From Alloascoidea africana (Eukaryota > Ascomycota > Alloascoideomycetes > Alloascoideales > Alloascoideaceae), in NCBI GenBank assembly GCA_030581615.1, contig JAKTTT010000117.1, positions 1-24,633 of the forward strand: a stretch of DNA of 24,633 nucleotides, in the 5' to 3' direction. Below are positions 1-7,563 of the stretch, one piece after another. Each line of letters begins with the position of its first letter. Position 1 is the stretch's first letter. Below the pieces are notes generated by a model. It ran no database searches. It saw nothing but the letters and a program-made list of their open reading frames with translations, and was not told the DNA's origin. Made by a program: the position numbers and the translations under genes.

Positions 1-635
1 CTTCTCCAGACTCTCCAGCTTCTGAGACCATCACCTCGACTTTCGTGTCATCTGGATCTACTTTGACCACGACCATCGTTGTTCCTCCTACTTCTCCAGC
101 TTCTGAGACCATCACCTCGACTTTCGTGTCATCTGGCTCTACTTTGACCACGACCATTGTTGTTCCTCCTACTTCTCCTACTTCTCCAGACTCTCCAGCT
201 TCTGAGACCATTACCTCGACTTTCGTGTCATCTGGCTCTGCTTTGACCACGGCCATTGTTCTTCCTCCTACTTCTCTAGAATCTTTGTCTGAGTCTATTG
301 GTTCGGACTCTGATATCCTACCATCTGTTACTGATTCCTTCGTGGGATCTTTGCCTATTCCCTCTGGCTGTGCTGGTGATGATTGTGTAGAAACACAAAG
401 TGCAAACTCTGGTTCTGTTTATTTACCTTCTGCATCTGGTACCACTTTAAGCACTACTCTTTATCCAGGTTCAGATAGCGCATCGCCATCAGATTCTCCT
501 GTGCCGTCAAATAATGACAAGCCGACACCTTCTGGAAATGAATACATTCCTGAGCAATACACGGGGGCTGGTATGCAACATTCACCAAAGCTCCTAGCAG
601 TTTATGGTGTTGCAGCCATGTTGCTTGTGATATAA
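1..635 (+). CDS. GPI-anchored Ser/Thr-rich cell-wall protein, C-terminal part (5' end outside window)
   Basis: The reading frame is open from base 3 to a TAA at 633-635, so this is the last ~210 residues of a longer protein. It starts within a 27-residue repeat (ASETITSTFVSSG followed by STLTTTIVVPPTSP) present at 18-98, 99-179 and, after a six-residue TSPDSP spacer, 198-278. A Ser/Thr/Pro-rich stalk follows, with one Cys-x4-Cys pair (CAGDDC) near 370-387. The last residues form a classical GPI signal: small residues (TGAG), a short polar spacer, then a hydrophobic tail (LLAVYGVAAMLLVI) ending at the stop. Such stalks are typical of yeast wall mannoproteins, flocculins and adhesins, where the repeats are heavily O-glycosylated and hold the N-terminal domain away from the wall. 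The ligand or enzyme domain is off the window, so its specific function cannot be stated. An internal GTG at 45 is not a start. Confidence 0.8.
   Translation, partial: SPDSPASETITSTFVSSGSTLTTTIVVPPTSPASETITSTFVSSGSTLTTTIVVPPTSPTSPDSPASETITSTFVSSGSALTTAIVLPPTSLESLSESIGSDSDILPSVTDSFVGSLPIPSGCAGDDCVETQSANSGSVYLPSASGTTLSTTLYPGSDSASPSDSPVPSNNDKPTPSGNEYIPEQYTGAGMQHSPKLLAVYGVAAMLLVI
18..278 (+). repeat. 81-bp in-frame tandem repeat, three copies
   Basis: The copies are 18-98, 99-179 and 198-278, the third set off by 18 bp. The first two differ at only two third-codon positions (gga/ggc, atc/att); the third carries a few more changes, including Thr to Ala and Val to Leu. The array probably extends left of the window. 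Confidence 0.9.
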
Positions 636-1959
636 ACAAATTTTTGTTCTATCTGACTTTACATTTCTTTTGCATTTTGCATACTTCTAGTTTCACACAT
701 TTTGATCATTCTTCTTTTTGTCTAACTCCCTCACCTTCGATTTGTAATTACTTGAGGAGGGGATAAAGACTGGCATTTCCTTTATTTTGATTAGGATTTT
801 CTTTTTGTTGTTTTTGTGGGCTTAAAGATACCCTGATAGAATCAGTTTTCATCATTTTCATGCTTATAAAAGCGTCTGTTACTATTGCATAAACTTGCGA
901 AGCTGTTACTTCGTTAGTTGAAATTTTGGAGAGCATATATTTAGAAAAGTTTACATAATCTTTCAATTAATCCTACCTATTTGTTTTTAGAGTTCTAAGT
1001 GCTTCTTATGAAGTTGTAGGTAGTATTTAACACTTGAAACTTCTGATGCCTTGTGTAACGGTTCGAGAAAGCGGGAGGCTTCAAAAAACACTAGAATCGT
1101 TGATTCTTCCCCATTAAGAGGAACAGATGGGCTACTTATATAGACCCATCGAAGCCTCACTACTAGAGAGTGAGGAGACCTCCCGTCCGAGGCTAACACT
1201 TTCTATTTTTGTTAGAATATTAAAGAACTTGGTACAGGGAGCAAGACTTTTGAACTATTTGAATATAGCTTGTGAGCGTGAAATGGTTGGGCAAAGATAG
1301 AGCTCTCAGTGAATTCTTGTAAGATTTGTGGTCAAGATAATAAAGAAAAGCAGTTACTAGACATTAGCATCATTAACTGTCATTTGAGATAGTTCTACTG
1401 AATAGACCTATTAGCTCACTCCTAGATTTTTGTAAGCAGAACGGGATACCGGATTAGTGGATGGACAGTCTGAGATGAGCTATGCAAGAGTTAGGAGATT
1501 TAAAGAAGCAGGAAGGACTGCAGAACTGGGAAGAGTGAAGAAAGGAGGGTCTATATAAACTTAGTAGAATACATAGCAGAATGACGATCCATCTAATCCT
1601 CAATCTTTCAAGGCTTACATTTTTAGTATTCAGGAACTGAAACTTTGTAATGAAATTTTGTCACCCGTTTAGCTATTCTAGGTTTGTAAAATTTTGAACA
1701 GTATTATTGACAAACACTCAAGCTCTTTACATTCGTGATAAAGCTTCGCTGTTTGTAAGAAACTAAATGATACATAAACAACCTCTTGACAAATACACAT
1801 GGATAAGCGAATAAATATAGCGAATAAGTTTCTTTTCCTTTATCAAAAATCTGGAATGTAACACGTCGTACCACATCTGGCCGAATAAACAAAAGATTGG
1901 ACTTTCCACATCATCAAGTGTTTTGCCCCTTTAGGCAAAACTGTTCCAACTATTGATTC
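636..1959. other. Intergenic, no convincing gene
   Basis: This 1.3-kb AT-rich stretch has no ATG-started ORF of note. The open frames at 748-966, 987-1199 and 1704-1892 (minus) begin at non-ATG codons and resemble nothing. On the minus strand from 1198 downward there is a segment beginning TGTTAG with a TATATAAG box about 60 bp in, which looks like the start of a degenerate solo LTR, but I could not find matching ends or a target-site duplication. A second TATATAAA box lies at about 1553-1560 on the plus strand. Confidence 0.6.
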
Positions 1960-2091
1960 CTAGTGCTGACAGGAATCTGCGCAATCACATCTTTCGGAAC
2001 ATTTGCATTCAGTTATACAAGGACATGATTTAGGGTCATGAGAACACTTGCTACACTCACAAACAGTTTTTGTATTGCCACTAGAAGACAT
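1960..2091 (-). CDS. Metallothionein-like Cys-rich peptide (43 aa)
   Basis: The minus-strand ATG is at 2091-2089 and the TAG at 1962-1960, giving 43 residues. Ten are cysteine, at positions 11, 13, 16, 23, 25, 29, 31, 35, 37 and 41, with four C-x-C motifs (CEC, CPC, CKC, CDC) and no aromatic residues. That arrangement is characteristic of metallothioneins, cytosolic peptides that bind Cu(I), Zn or Cd through thiolate clusters. The frame stays open upstream to about 2199, but that extension begins at TTG, and a TATATAAA box at 2242-2235 places transcription start plausibly between the two, so the ATG at 2091 is preferred. The gene stands alone between the wall-protein gene and the tRNA. I found no clear Ace1/Amt1-type copper-responsive element upstream. 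I do not recognise it as an orthologue of CUP1 or CRS5. A chance Cys-rich ORF is possible but unlikely given the CxC spacing. Confidence 0.75.
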   Translation of the reverse strand: MSSSGNTKTVCECSKCSHDPKSCPCITECKCSERCDCADSCQH

Positions 2092-3217
2092 ATTGTTTCT
2101 GATCTTTTTTTTTGACGTTGAGCAGTGTGTATCAAGAAGCAAAACTATCAACAAAGTCCAAAATAGATAGAGGTTTATCGATACTGGTGAAGTATGCAAT
2201 GGTTAAACTTCAGTAGAAAAATGGATAGTTGTCCTTTATATATTTCGCTTTGGTCTCTGCAGTGAGCAAACTACAATCCAATAAGATTGAGTTGCCTGAC
2301 GTAACTTTCTGAGGTACGGATTAGAACAGAAGGTTGTTCCAATCAAGGGTAAATGTTGATAGCATGTAATCAATCAAGATAAAGCTATAATTGGGATTAT
2401 CGCCTGATAGGAAAATCTTCAGATGATCATCAAAGCCCCAAAACGTCCAGTAAGACGGTACAAATTCAAGAGGACAAAATTCAAAGCTCCGGTAACAACG
2501 CTCCAACACATTTACCATGCAAACGGTGGGAAAAGGGAGAAATATTTTCGAGTTCCAAGATTTGACCATTCAAAATCAGAAATCTCAATTTTATGAAGAA
2601 AGCGTGTATAACAGGGACAGCTAGTTTAATGTCGAGGTCGTTGATCTCAGGCCCTCTCTCAAAAAAGCAAGAATCAAAGAACTGTCAGCAGCTTCGTCGG
2701 TCTAGTTTCTACTTCACTGAAAATTTTAATCCAGAATGAACATACCGAAGCGAATATGAAAGATAGTTTGTTGACTCCTCAAGACTTATTAAATTTGTCA
2801 TATTTTTTCCGTTAATCGAAAAATCTAAAAAATGCACCGGTTCAGAATCAAATCACAAGAGAGCTTAGAGAAATTAAAAAGGGGCCGCCATTTTATCCGG
2901 GAAATAAAGCACACGTTATCTCGGTAATTGGGTCTACTCTAGAATAATTGTTCGCTTCACTTCACCTATCTCGTATTCCAATACAAACGTATGAGGAATA
3001 TCAGATTTCGAATGATTCAATATGAAATACGAGAATTGCTTAATCCTGAGAGCAACAAGCTCTTTAAAAGATGAAGATTAGTATGATTTGATTAACTGCG
3101 AGAATTTTCATAATCAGCACCAACGAGCTTTGTCAGAAAAGATACATTGGAGATTCTGTCTCAAAGTACATAATATTATAGGGATATGAAAGACCAAAAT
3201 TTTAGAAGCAAAAATAA
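2092..3217. other. Intergenic between metallothionein-like gene and tRNA-Tyr
   Basis: It contains the metallothionein promoter at the left end. An ATG-started 82-codon minus-strand frame lies at 2321-2569; its product is rich in Phe/Trp/Leu and has no recognisable motif. Nothing else is supported. Confidence 0.6.
2235..2242 (-). promoter_or_regulatory. TATA box of the metallothionein-like gene
   Basis: TATATAAA on the minus strand, about 145 bp upstream of the ATG at 2091, a normal distance for a TATA-driven yeast gene with a short leader. Confidence 0.5.
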
Positions 3218-3315
3218 CTCCCGGTGGCCCAGTTGGCTAAGGCGCGAGACTGTAATGGTTCTCTCTTGAGAAGTAAGTGATCTTGAGATCGGGTGTTCGA
3301 CTCACCCCCGGGAGA
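3218..3315 (+). tRNA. tRNA-Tyr (anticodon GUA) with a 24-nt intron
   Basis: The acceptor arms CTCCCGG (3218-3224) and CCGGGAG (3308-3314) pair perfectly, with discriminator A at 3315. A D-arm, a T-arm containing GTTCGAC, and the anticodon GTA at 3252-3254 are all present. The anticodon stem CGAGA/TCTTG closes once a 24-nt intron (3256-3279) is removed one base after the anticodon, the usual place for tRNA-endonuclease introns. Eukaryotic nuclear tRNA-Tyr genes characteristically carry such an intron, and the exon sequence closely resembles the S. cerevisiae tRNA-Tyr I remember. A run of six T at 3316-3321 is the Pol III terminator. Confidence 0.96.
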
Positions 3316-3321
3316 TTTTTT
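3316..3321 (+). terminator. Pol III oligo-T terminator of tRNA-Tyr
   Basis: Six T residues directly follow the discriminator base of the tRNA. Confidence 0.85.
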
Positions 3322-4210
3322 AAATCTTTTAGCATTGAATTTTTTGGAGATTGTGAATATTTATACATGTATCATAGGTTTGTTGTTATTACAAATTGAG
3401 GTGGTAAAAGGAGTCTTGGGAAGGCATCGTTAAGCTCTTTGGATGCCGACAATATAGTCGCTTTCAAGGAGTGTTCGCACTTTTATGGTCATAAATAGAG
3501 AGTACGGATTGAGTAAGCAAAGGTTGCCATCATATATCTAGCTACGCCTAAAATTGCTCCAAAGCAAAATGATGCCTCTCAAGTGGTTGAAACATTTTGT
3601 TCATTTATACGAAAAGGAAAGTGAGTACCATGTAGTGCTCTAGTAGCGTCTTTAAACTCATTTAGCTACTGCATACTACACGATCCCCAAGCTCAGAGAA
3701 GAGACCAGGACTTTCCTTTTAAATCCGATGCCACCAAAAGATTAGTTTCCTCTTAACAGTCTTAGCCTTGAATTTGTAGCGCGACTTGAGATCTAGATCT
3801 AATCCACTTTTGGATTGGAAAGTCTAGTAAAACAAATAAAATTCAGTGTACGAAGGAGCGTAAATTTTCGACTGAGATCGGAATCCATCGTATTTCTTGC
3901 ATGGTCAAGCAAGAGAAGAAGGGCGGTTGGAAGAGAATGAATACGCCGGTTGCTACGATGTGTTGGCTGCCTGAATCCAAAGGTAAACGTAAAAGTGAAT
4001 GGAAAACGTTAAATAAAGCGTAAAACTCAAATTCCTCACGCGTCTCGGGGCACCACAAGAATTCTCTTTGAATATGAGCACACTAGCTTCCTCTTGGTAT
4101 TAAACCAATAGCAAGCAAAGAAAAAAATATACATAGGAATCAAACACGCTCACACTTCTTTTTTCAAATCTTTTTTGCATACTTGAAGAGCTTCACACGT
4201 TGCAAGAAAT
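3322..4210. other. Intergenic and CDC3 promoter
   Basis: No ATG-started ORF of note; the open minus-strand frame at 3843-4058 begins at TTG. The right end holds the septin promoter, with an ACGCGT at 4038-4043. Confidence 0.6.
4038..4043. promoter_or_regulatory. Candidate MCB element (ACGCGT) upstream of CDC3
   Basis: A single palindromic ACGCGT lies about 170 bp before the septin ATG. In S. cerevisiae this is the MBF site used by G1/S genes. One copy of a 6-mer is weak evidence. Confidence 0.3.
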
Positions 4211-5746
4211 ATGGCACTCGCTGAAAGTAAGTCACATATTCAAATGCGAGATCGTAAAATATGCCGATTCGCCTGATAACTGACCGCGATGCGTAACTGG
4301 CCCCATCCAGCTTTGAAGGAAGGTACTCCGGAGCTTCCCACGTATACAAGTGGGAAACTGGGATTTGACATTGATACACCGAACGTAATCAACAACAATA
4401 GAATTACAACAGCGGTCATTTCAAACCCTGCCTCGAAGCAGAAGCCAAAAATCATCAAAAAGTTGAATGGATATGTGGGTTTTGCAAATGTACCTAATCA
4501 ATGGCATAAAAAGTCGCTACAAAGAGGATTTGTTCAAAATATTCTTGTAGCCGGTATGTCTATTTCTGAAAGGATTGAAAGTGCTGTTTTAATTGATTTT
4601 TTTTTTTATTTCACTCTAGGTCAAAGCGGCTTGGGTAAATCAACACTGGTCAACACTCTTTTCAACCAACCTCTATATCCCGAGACACCCAAAGAGGAGT
4701 CAAAGCCTGTTAGAGAGCTACCAAGAACAGTTTCAATTGAGACGGTTTCGTTGGTTCTCGAAGAGAATGGAGTTAAACTCCATCTAACAATAGTGGACTC
4801 CCCAGGGTTTGGGGACTTTGTTGATAATTCCCAGTCCTGGAAGCCTATTGTAGACACCATTGAGCAACGGTATGATGCGTACTTGGAAGCAGAAGGACTT
4901 GTGAATCGAGCGGCTATAACAGACACGAGAATTCATGCCTGTTTGTACTTTATCGAGCCCACGGGCCACTCGTTGAAGCCACTCGACATTCTGGTGATGA
5001 AGAAGCTACACAGGTTGGTGAACTTGGTTCCAGTGATTGCAAAAGCGGATACCATGTCGAATGACGAGATTGCCACGTTCAAGAGAACGATTCTGGATGA
5101 CATTGAGAGGCAAGGGATTGAGATTTTCAAGCCGCCAGAGTATGAAAACGATGACGACGAAACAGCCTTGGATAACAATGAAATTATTTCAAAGCTTCCG
5201 TTTGCGATTATTGGATCAACAACCTCGTTGAAGAACAAAGAGGGCAAACTTGTGCGAGGGCGGCGCTATCCCTGGGGGTCTGTCGAGGTTGAGAACGAAG
5301 AACACTGCGACTTTATCAAGCTTCGCCAGTTGCTAATTAGAAACTATTTGGAGGAGCTAAAGGAGAAGACAGCACACATTCTCTACGAAAACTACAGACG
5401 GGAGAAGCTGAAGCAGATGGGGGTTGGCCAGGACGACTCTGTGTTCCGGGAGTTTGATCCCGAAATAAGACAAAAAGAGGAAAAGGCGCTCCACGAGGTC
5501 AACCTTGCCAAGATGAGGACCGAGATGAAGACCGTTTTCGAGAAGAAGGTCGCCGAGAAGGAGGACAAGCTGCGAAAGTCCGAGGCCGAGCTGTTCAGCC
5601 GGCACAAGGAGATGAAGGACAAGCTGACGGAGCAGCTGAACGAGCTGGAGGACAGGAAGGCCAAGCTGGAGCGGTCTCGCGTGGTGGAGGTTCCGGCCCT
5701 GAAGGACGCGAAGGACTCCAAGCGCAGAGTGTTTTCTCGCCGCTGA
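4211..5746 (+). CDS. CDC3: Septin, Cdc3 type (three exons, 461 aa)
   Basis: Exons 4211-4226, 4311-4553 and 4620-5746. Septins are GTP-binding proteins that assemble into the hetero-oligomeric filaments of the bud-neck ring. Visible motifs: the polybasic/septin entry (KKLNGYVGFANVPNQWHKKS), P-loop GQSGLGKST at residues 87-95, G3 switch DSPGFGD from residue 146, G4 AKAD at 227-230, septin-unique-element sequence around RGRRYPWGSVEVENEEHCDF, and a long charged C-terminal coiled coil (about residues 365-450). The N-terminal block and the YENYRREKLKQMGV segment match the Cdc3/AspB class better than Cdc10, Cdc11 or Cdc12. Exon 1 is tiny (MALAE plus one base); donor GTAAGT at 4227 and acceptor CCAG at 4307-4310 restore the frame. 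The ATG at 4289, inside that intron, is the alternative start. Intron 2 splits the first P-loop Gly codon. Septin identity is very secure; exon 1 is moderately so. Confidence 0.88.
4227..4310 (+). other. Spliceosomal intron 1 of CDC3 (84 nt)
   Basis: Donor GTAAGT, candidate branch sites GATAACTG or CGTAACTG, acceptor CAG. Removing it joins A|CT (Thr) in frame. Confidence 0.7.
4554..4619 (+). other. Spliceosomal intron 2 of CDC3 (66 nt, frame-preserving)
   Basis: Donor GTATGT, a poly-T tract of eleven bases, acceptor TAG. Splicing produces VAGQSGLGKST, the exact septin P-loop. The intron is a multiple of three and contains no stop, so unspliced mRNA would add 22 residues (MSISERIESA and on) inside the P-loop. 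Confidence 0.92.
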
Positions 5747-5775
5747 GGCATTCCGAGGCGTTGTTCCATAGCACC

Positions 5776-5800
5776 AGTCCAGTCCAGTCTAGTCTAGTCT
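5776..5800 (+). repeat. Five 5-bp tandem repeats (AGTCC/AGTCT)
   Basis: AGTCC twice then AGTCT three times, in the CDC3-URC1 intergenic region. A second 5-bp array (TGATC, four near copies) follows at 5835-5854. Confidence 0.8.
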
Positions 5801-5850
5801 TAGAGTCTCCAATGCGAAGAGTAGCAGTCCTCTCTGATCTGATCTGATCC

Positions 5851-5935
5851 GATAGCTCTTATCGGCGGCCACGTGCACGCGACCCAGCGCCGGCGGACAA
5901 CTGCGGCGGCTGCGATTGCGGCCCCAGTATATATA
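5851..5935 (+). promoter_or_regulatory. URC1 promoter elements: GATA pair, CACGTG, TATA
   Basis: GATAG at 5851-5855 and GATAAG on the minus strand at 5863-5858 form a close inverted GATA pair, the type of site used by nitrogen-catabolite GATA factors. CACGTG lies at 5870-5875 and TATATATA at 5928-5935, 71 bp before the ATG. The sites are visible; their use is inference, although nitrogen control would suit a gene for using uracil as nitrogen source. Confidence 0.4.
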
Positions 5936-6005
5936 TTGGGCCCTATTCCTCCTTCTCTTTGTGTCTGCACTGCTGTTTTCCCCAATTCCCGTCTGATCTT
6001 GTTCC

Positions 6006-7352
6006 ATGGCTCCTATATCGTTACCGGCACTGCCCAAGCAGATCCACTGCTGCGAAGAGCAGCACGTAAAGAACATCCCGGCCCCTGTGCTTCCCGAGAT
6101 AACCAAGCTCACTACCTATCCCACACAAGAAGGAATAGATCCCATCCCCCTCAACTGGGGGGAGTCTGAGGCCAGCAAAAGAGGACCAGTTGTTGTCTCG
6201 TACAACTTTGAAGCAAACCAGAACTATTACCGCAAAAACGCCATCGGGGCCCACTCGGGATCCTACTGTATCTACCATGCTCTTGCTGTTTCTATGAACA
6301 ATGTCTCAAACAACTACAAGCCTGATTACACAAACACAGAACCCCCCGTTACCATTGGGCCATATCCAGAGTGGGGGGACAAGGAAAAGATTGTTTCCAT
6401 GGATCCCTATGGCCATTTGGCTCCCTGGTTATTTAGCGAGCATTCTGAAGAGGGCGTCCGCATTAGGCCCACAATCGCTGTCACCAAAGCTCACATGCAA
6501 CTTGTTGAGCTGAAGAATGAGGTCCAGAGCGGGAACTTGAAAGTCGATGGCAAGATTGTAATTAATAGCAATGGCGATTTGAATGTGACCAAAATTGCTG
6601 TTGAGCCAGTATGGTATCTCCCTGGTGTCGCCAAGAGACTGGGAATCGAAGAGACCACTCTCAGAAAGGCTCTGTTCGAGGATACAGCGGGCATGTATCC
6701 AGAATTGATAACACGTCCTGATATCAAAGTGTTTTTGCCTCCTATCGGAGGTATGACTGCCTACATCTTTGGAGATCCCAGCAAGCTTTCTGATCCCAAC
6801 TCAAAACTGGCAGTTAGAGTTCACGATGAATGCAACGGATCGGACGTTTTCGGTTCCGATATCTGCACATGCCGACCCTACCTGATGTTTGGTATCGTGG
6901 AGGCTGTAAAAGAAGCCCAAAACGGCGGCTCTGGGTTGATTGTATATTTCAGAAAAGAGGGTAGGGCACTTGGTGAAGTGACCAAGTATCTAGTGTATAA
7001 TGCCCGCAAAAGAGGAGGAGACACAGCAGCTAATTACTTTAAGCGAACGGAGAATATAGCTGGTGTCCGAGATATGAGGTTCCAGGCCCTGATGCCTGAT
7101 ATTTTGCACTTTTTGGGCATCAAAAAGATTGATAGAATGCTTTCCATGTCGAACATGAAGTACGATGCTATCGTCGACCAGGGAATTCCCATTCTAGAAA
7201 GGGTGCCAATCCCCGATGAGCTAATTCCAGAGGACTCGCGGGTAGAAATAGATGCTAAAATTCACTCCGGATACTTCACCACCGGGAAGGTTCTCACGGA
7301 GGAGGAGTTGAAGGGCGTCCAGGGCCGGAATTGGGACGACATTGATCACTAG
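6006..7352 (+). CDS. URC1: Uracil catabolism protein 1, GTP cyclohydrolase II-like (448 aa)
   Basis: An uninterrupted ATG-to-TAG frame. The C-terminal half is a GTP cyclohydrolase II fold: RVHDECNGSDVFGSDICTC contains the zinc triad Cys276, Cys287, Cys289 (C-x10-C-x-C), followed by YFRKEGRALG with the catalytic-loop EGR at 318-320. The ~200-residue N-terminal extension, including the GPVVVSYNFEANQNYYRKNA and GAHSGSYCIYHALAV segments, distinguishes the Urc1 family from riboflavin-pathway Rib1, which is much shorter. In Lachancea kluyveri URC1 is required, with URC4 and others, for degrading uracil to recoverable nitrogen via ribosylurea. It is probably cytosolic. No other URC gene is in the window. 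The 259-bp upstream region separates it from CDC3. An annotation simply as GTP cyclohydrolase II would be the main alternative. Confidence 0.88.
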   Translation: MAPISLPALPKQIHCCEEQHVKNIPAPVLPEITKLTTYPTQEGIDPIPLNWGESEASKRGPVVVSYNFEANQNYYRKNAIGAHSGSYCIYHALAVSMNNVSNNYKPDYTNTEPPVTIGPYPEWGDKEKIVSMDPYGHLAPWLFSEHSEEGVRIRPTIAVTKAHMQLVELKNEVQSGNLKVDGKIVINSNGDLNVTKIAVEPVWYLPGVAKRLGIEETTLRKALFEDTAGMYPELITRPDIKVFLPPIGGMTAYIFGDPSKLSDPNSKLAVRVHDECNGSDVFGSDICTCRPYLMFGIVEAVKEAQNGGSGLIVYFRKEGRALGEVTKYLVYNARKRGGDTAANYFKRTENIAGVRDMRFQALMPDILHFLGIKKIDRMLSMSNMKYDAIVDQGIPILERVPIPDELIPEDSRVEIDAKIHSGYFTTGKVLTEEELKGVQGRNWDDIDH

Positions 7353-7563
7353 GGGTGTATAGCTTGTTTATTGTCTGACTTGAATTGATTTGTAAGTAAA
7401 GCACTAATATACTGTTTGATGGAACACAGATGGAACTGCCGGGCGTGGCTCCACACACCTCCGTACACCCCCAGTAGAGTCCACCACCATCAGCGCTCCC
7501 AGATAGCCTACATTGGCATTTATTTGTCGCTGGCACACCGCGCGAGCCTTCACACGAGAGAAC

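Noticed and set aside
1059-1075. GGTTCGAG resembling a tRNA T-loop
   Set aside because: No A box, acceptor stem or anticodon arm at suitable distance.
2092-2199. In-frame N-terminal extension of the metallothionein with a hydrophobic, signal-peptide-like stretch
   Set aside because: The extension begins at TTG, not ATG, and starts only ~40 bp from the TATA box, so it is more likely promoter and leader.
2321-2569. 82-codon ATG-started minus-strand ORF
   Set aside because: No recognisable motif, unusual Phe/Trp-rich composition, and it runs into the metallothionein promoter; length is within chance expectation.
3843-4058. 71-codon minus-strand frame upstream of CDC3
   Set aside because: It starts at TTG and overlaps the septin promoter; no similarity seen.
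4289-4310. ATG at 4289 as the CDC3 start
   Set aside because: It lies inside a well-formed intron (GTAAGT...CCAG); the spliced exon from 4211 gives a cleaner N-terminus. Kept only as an alternative.
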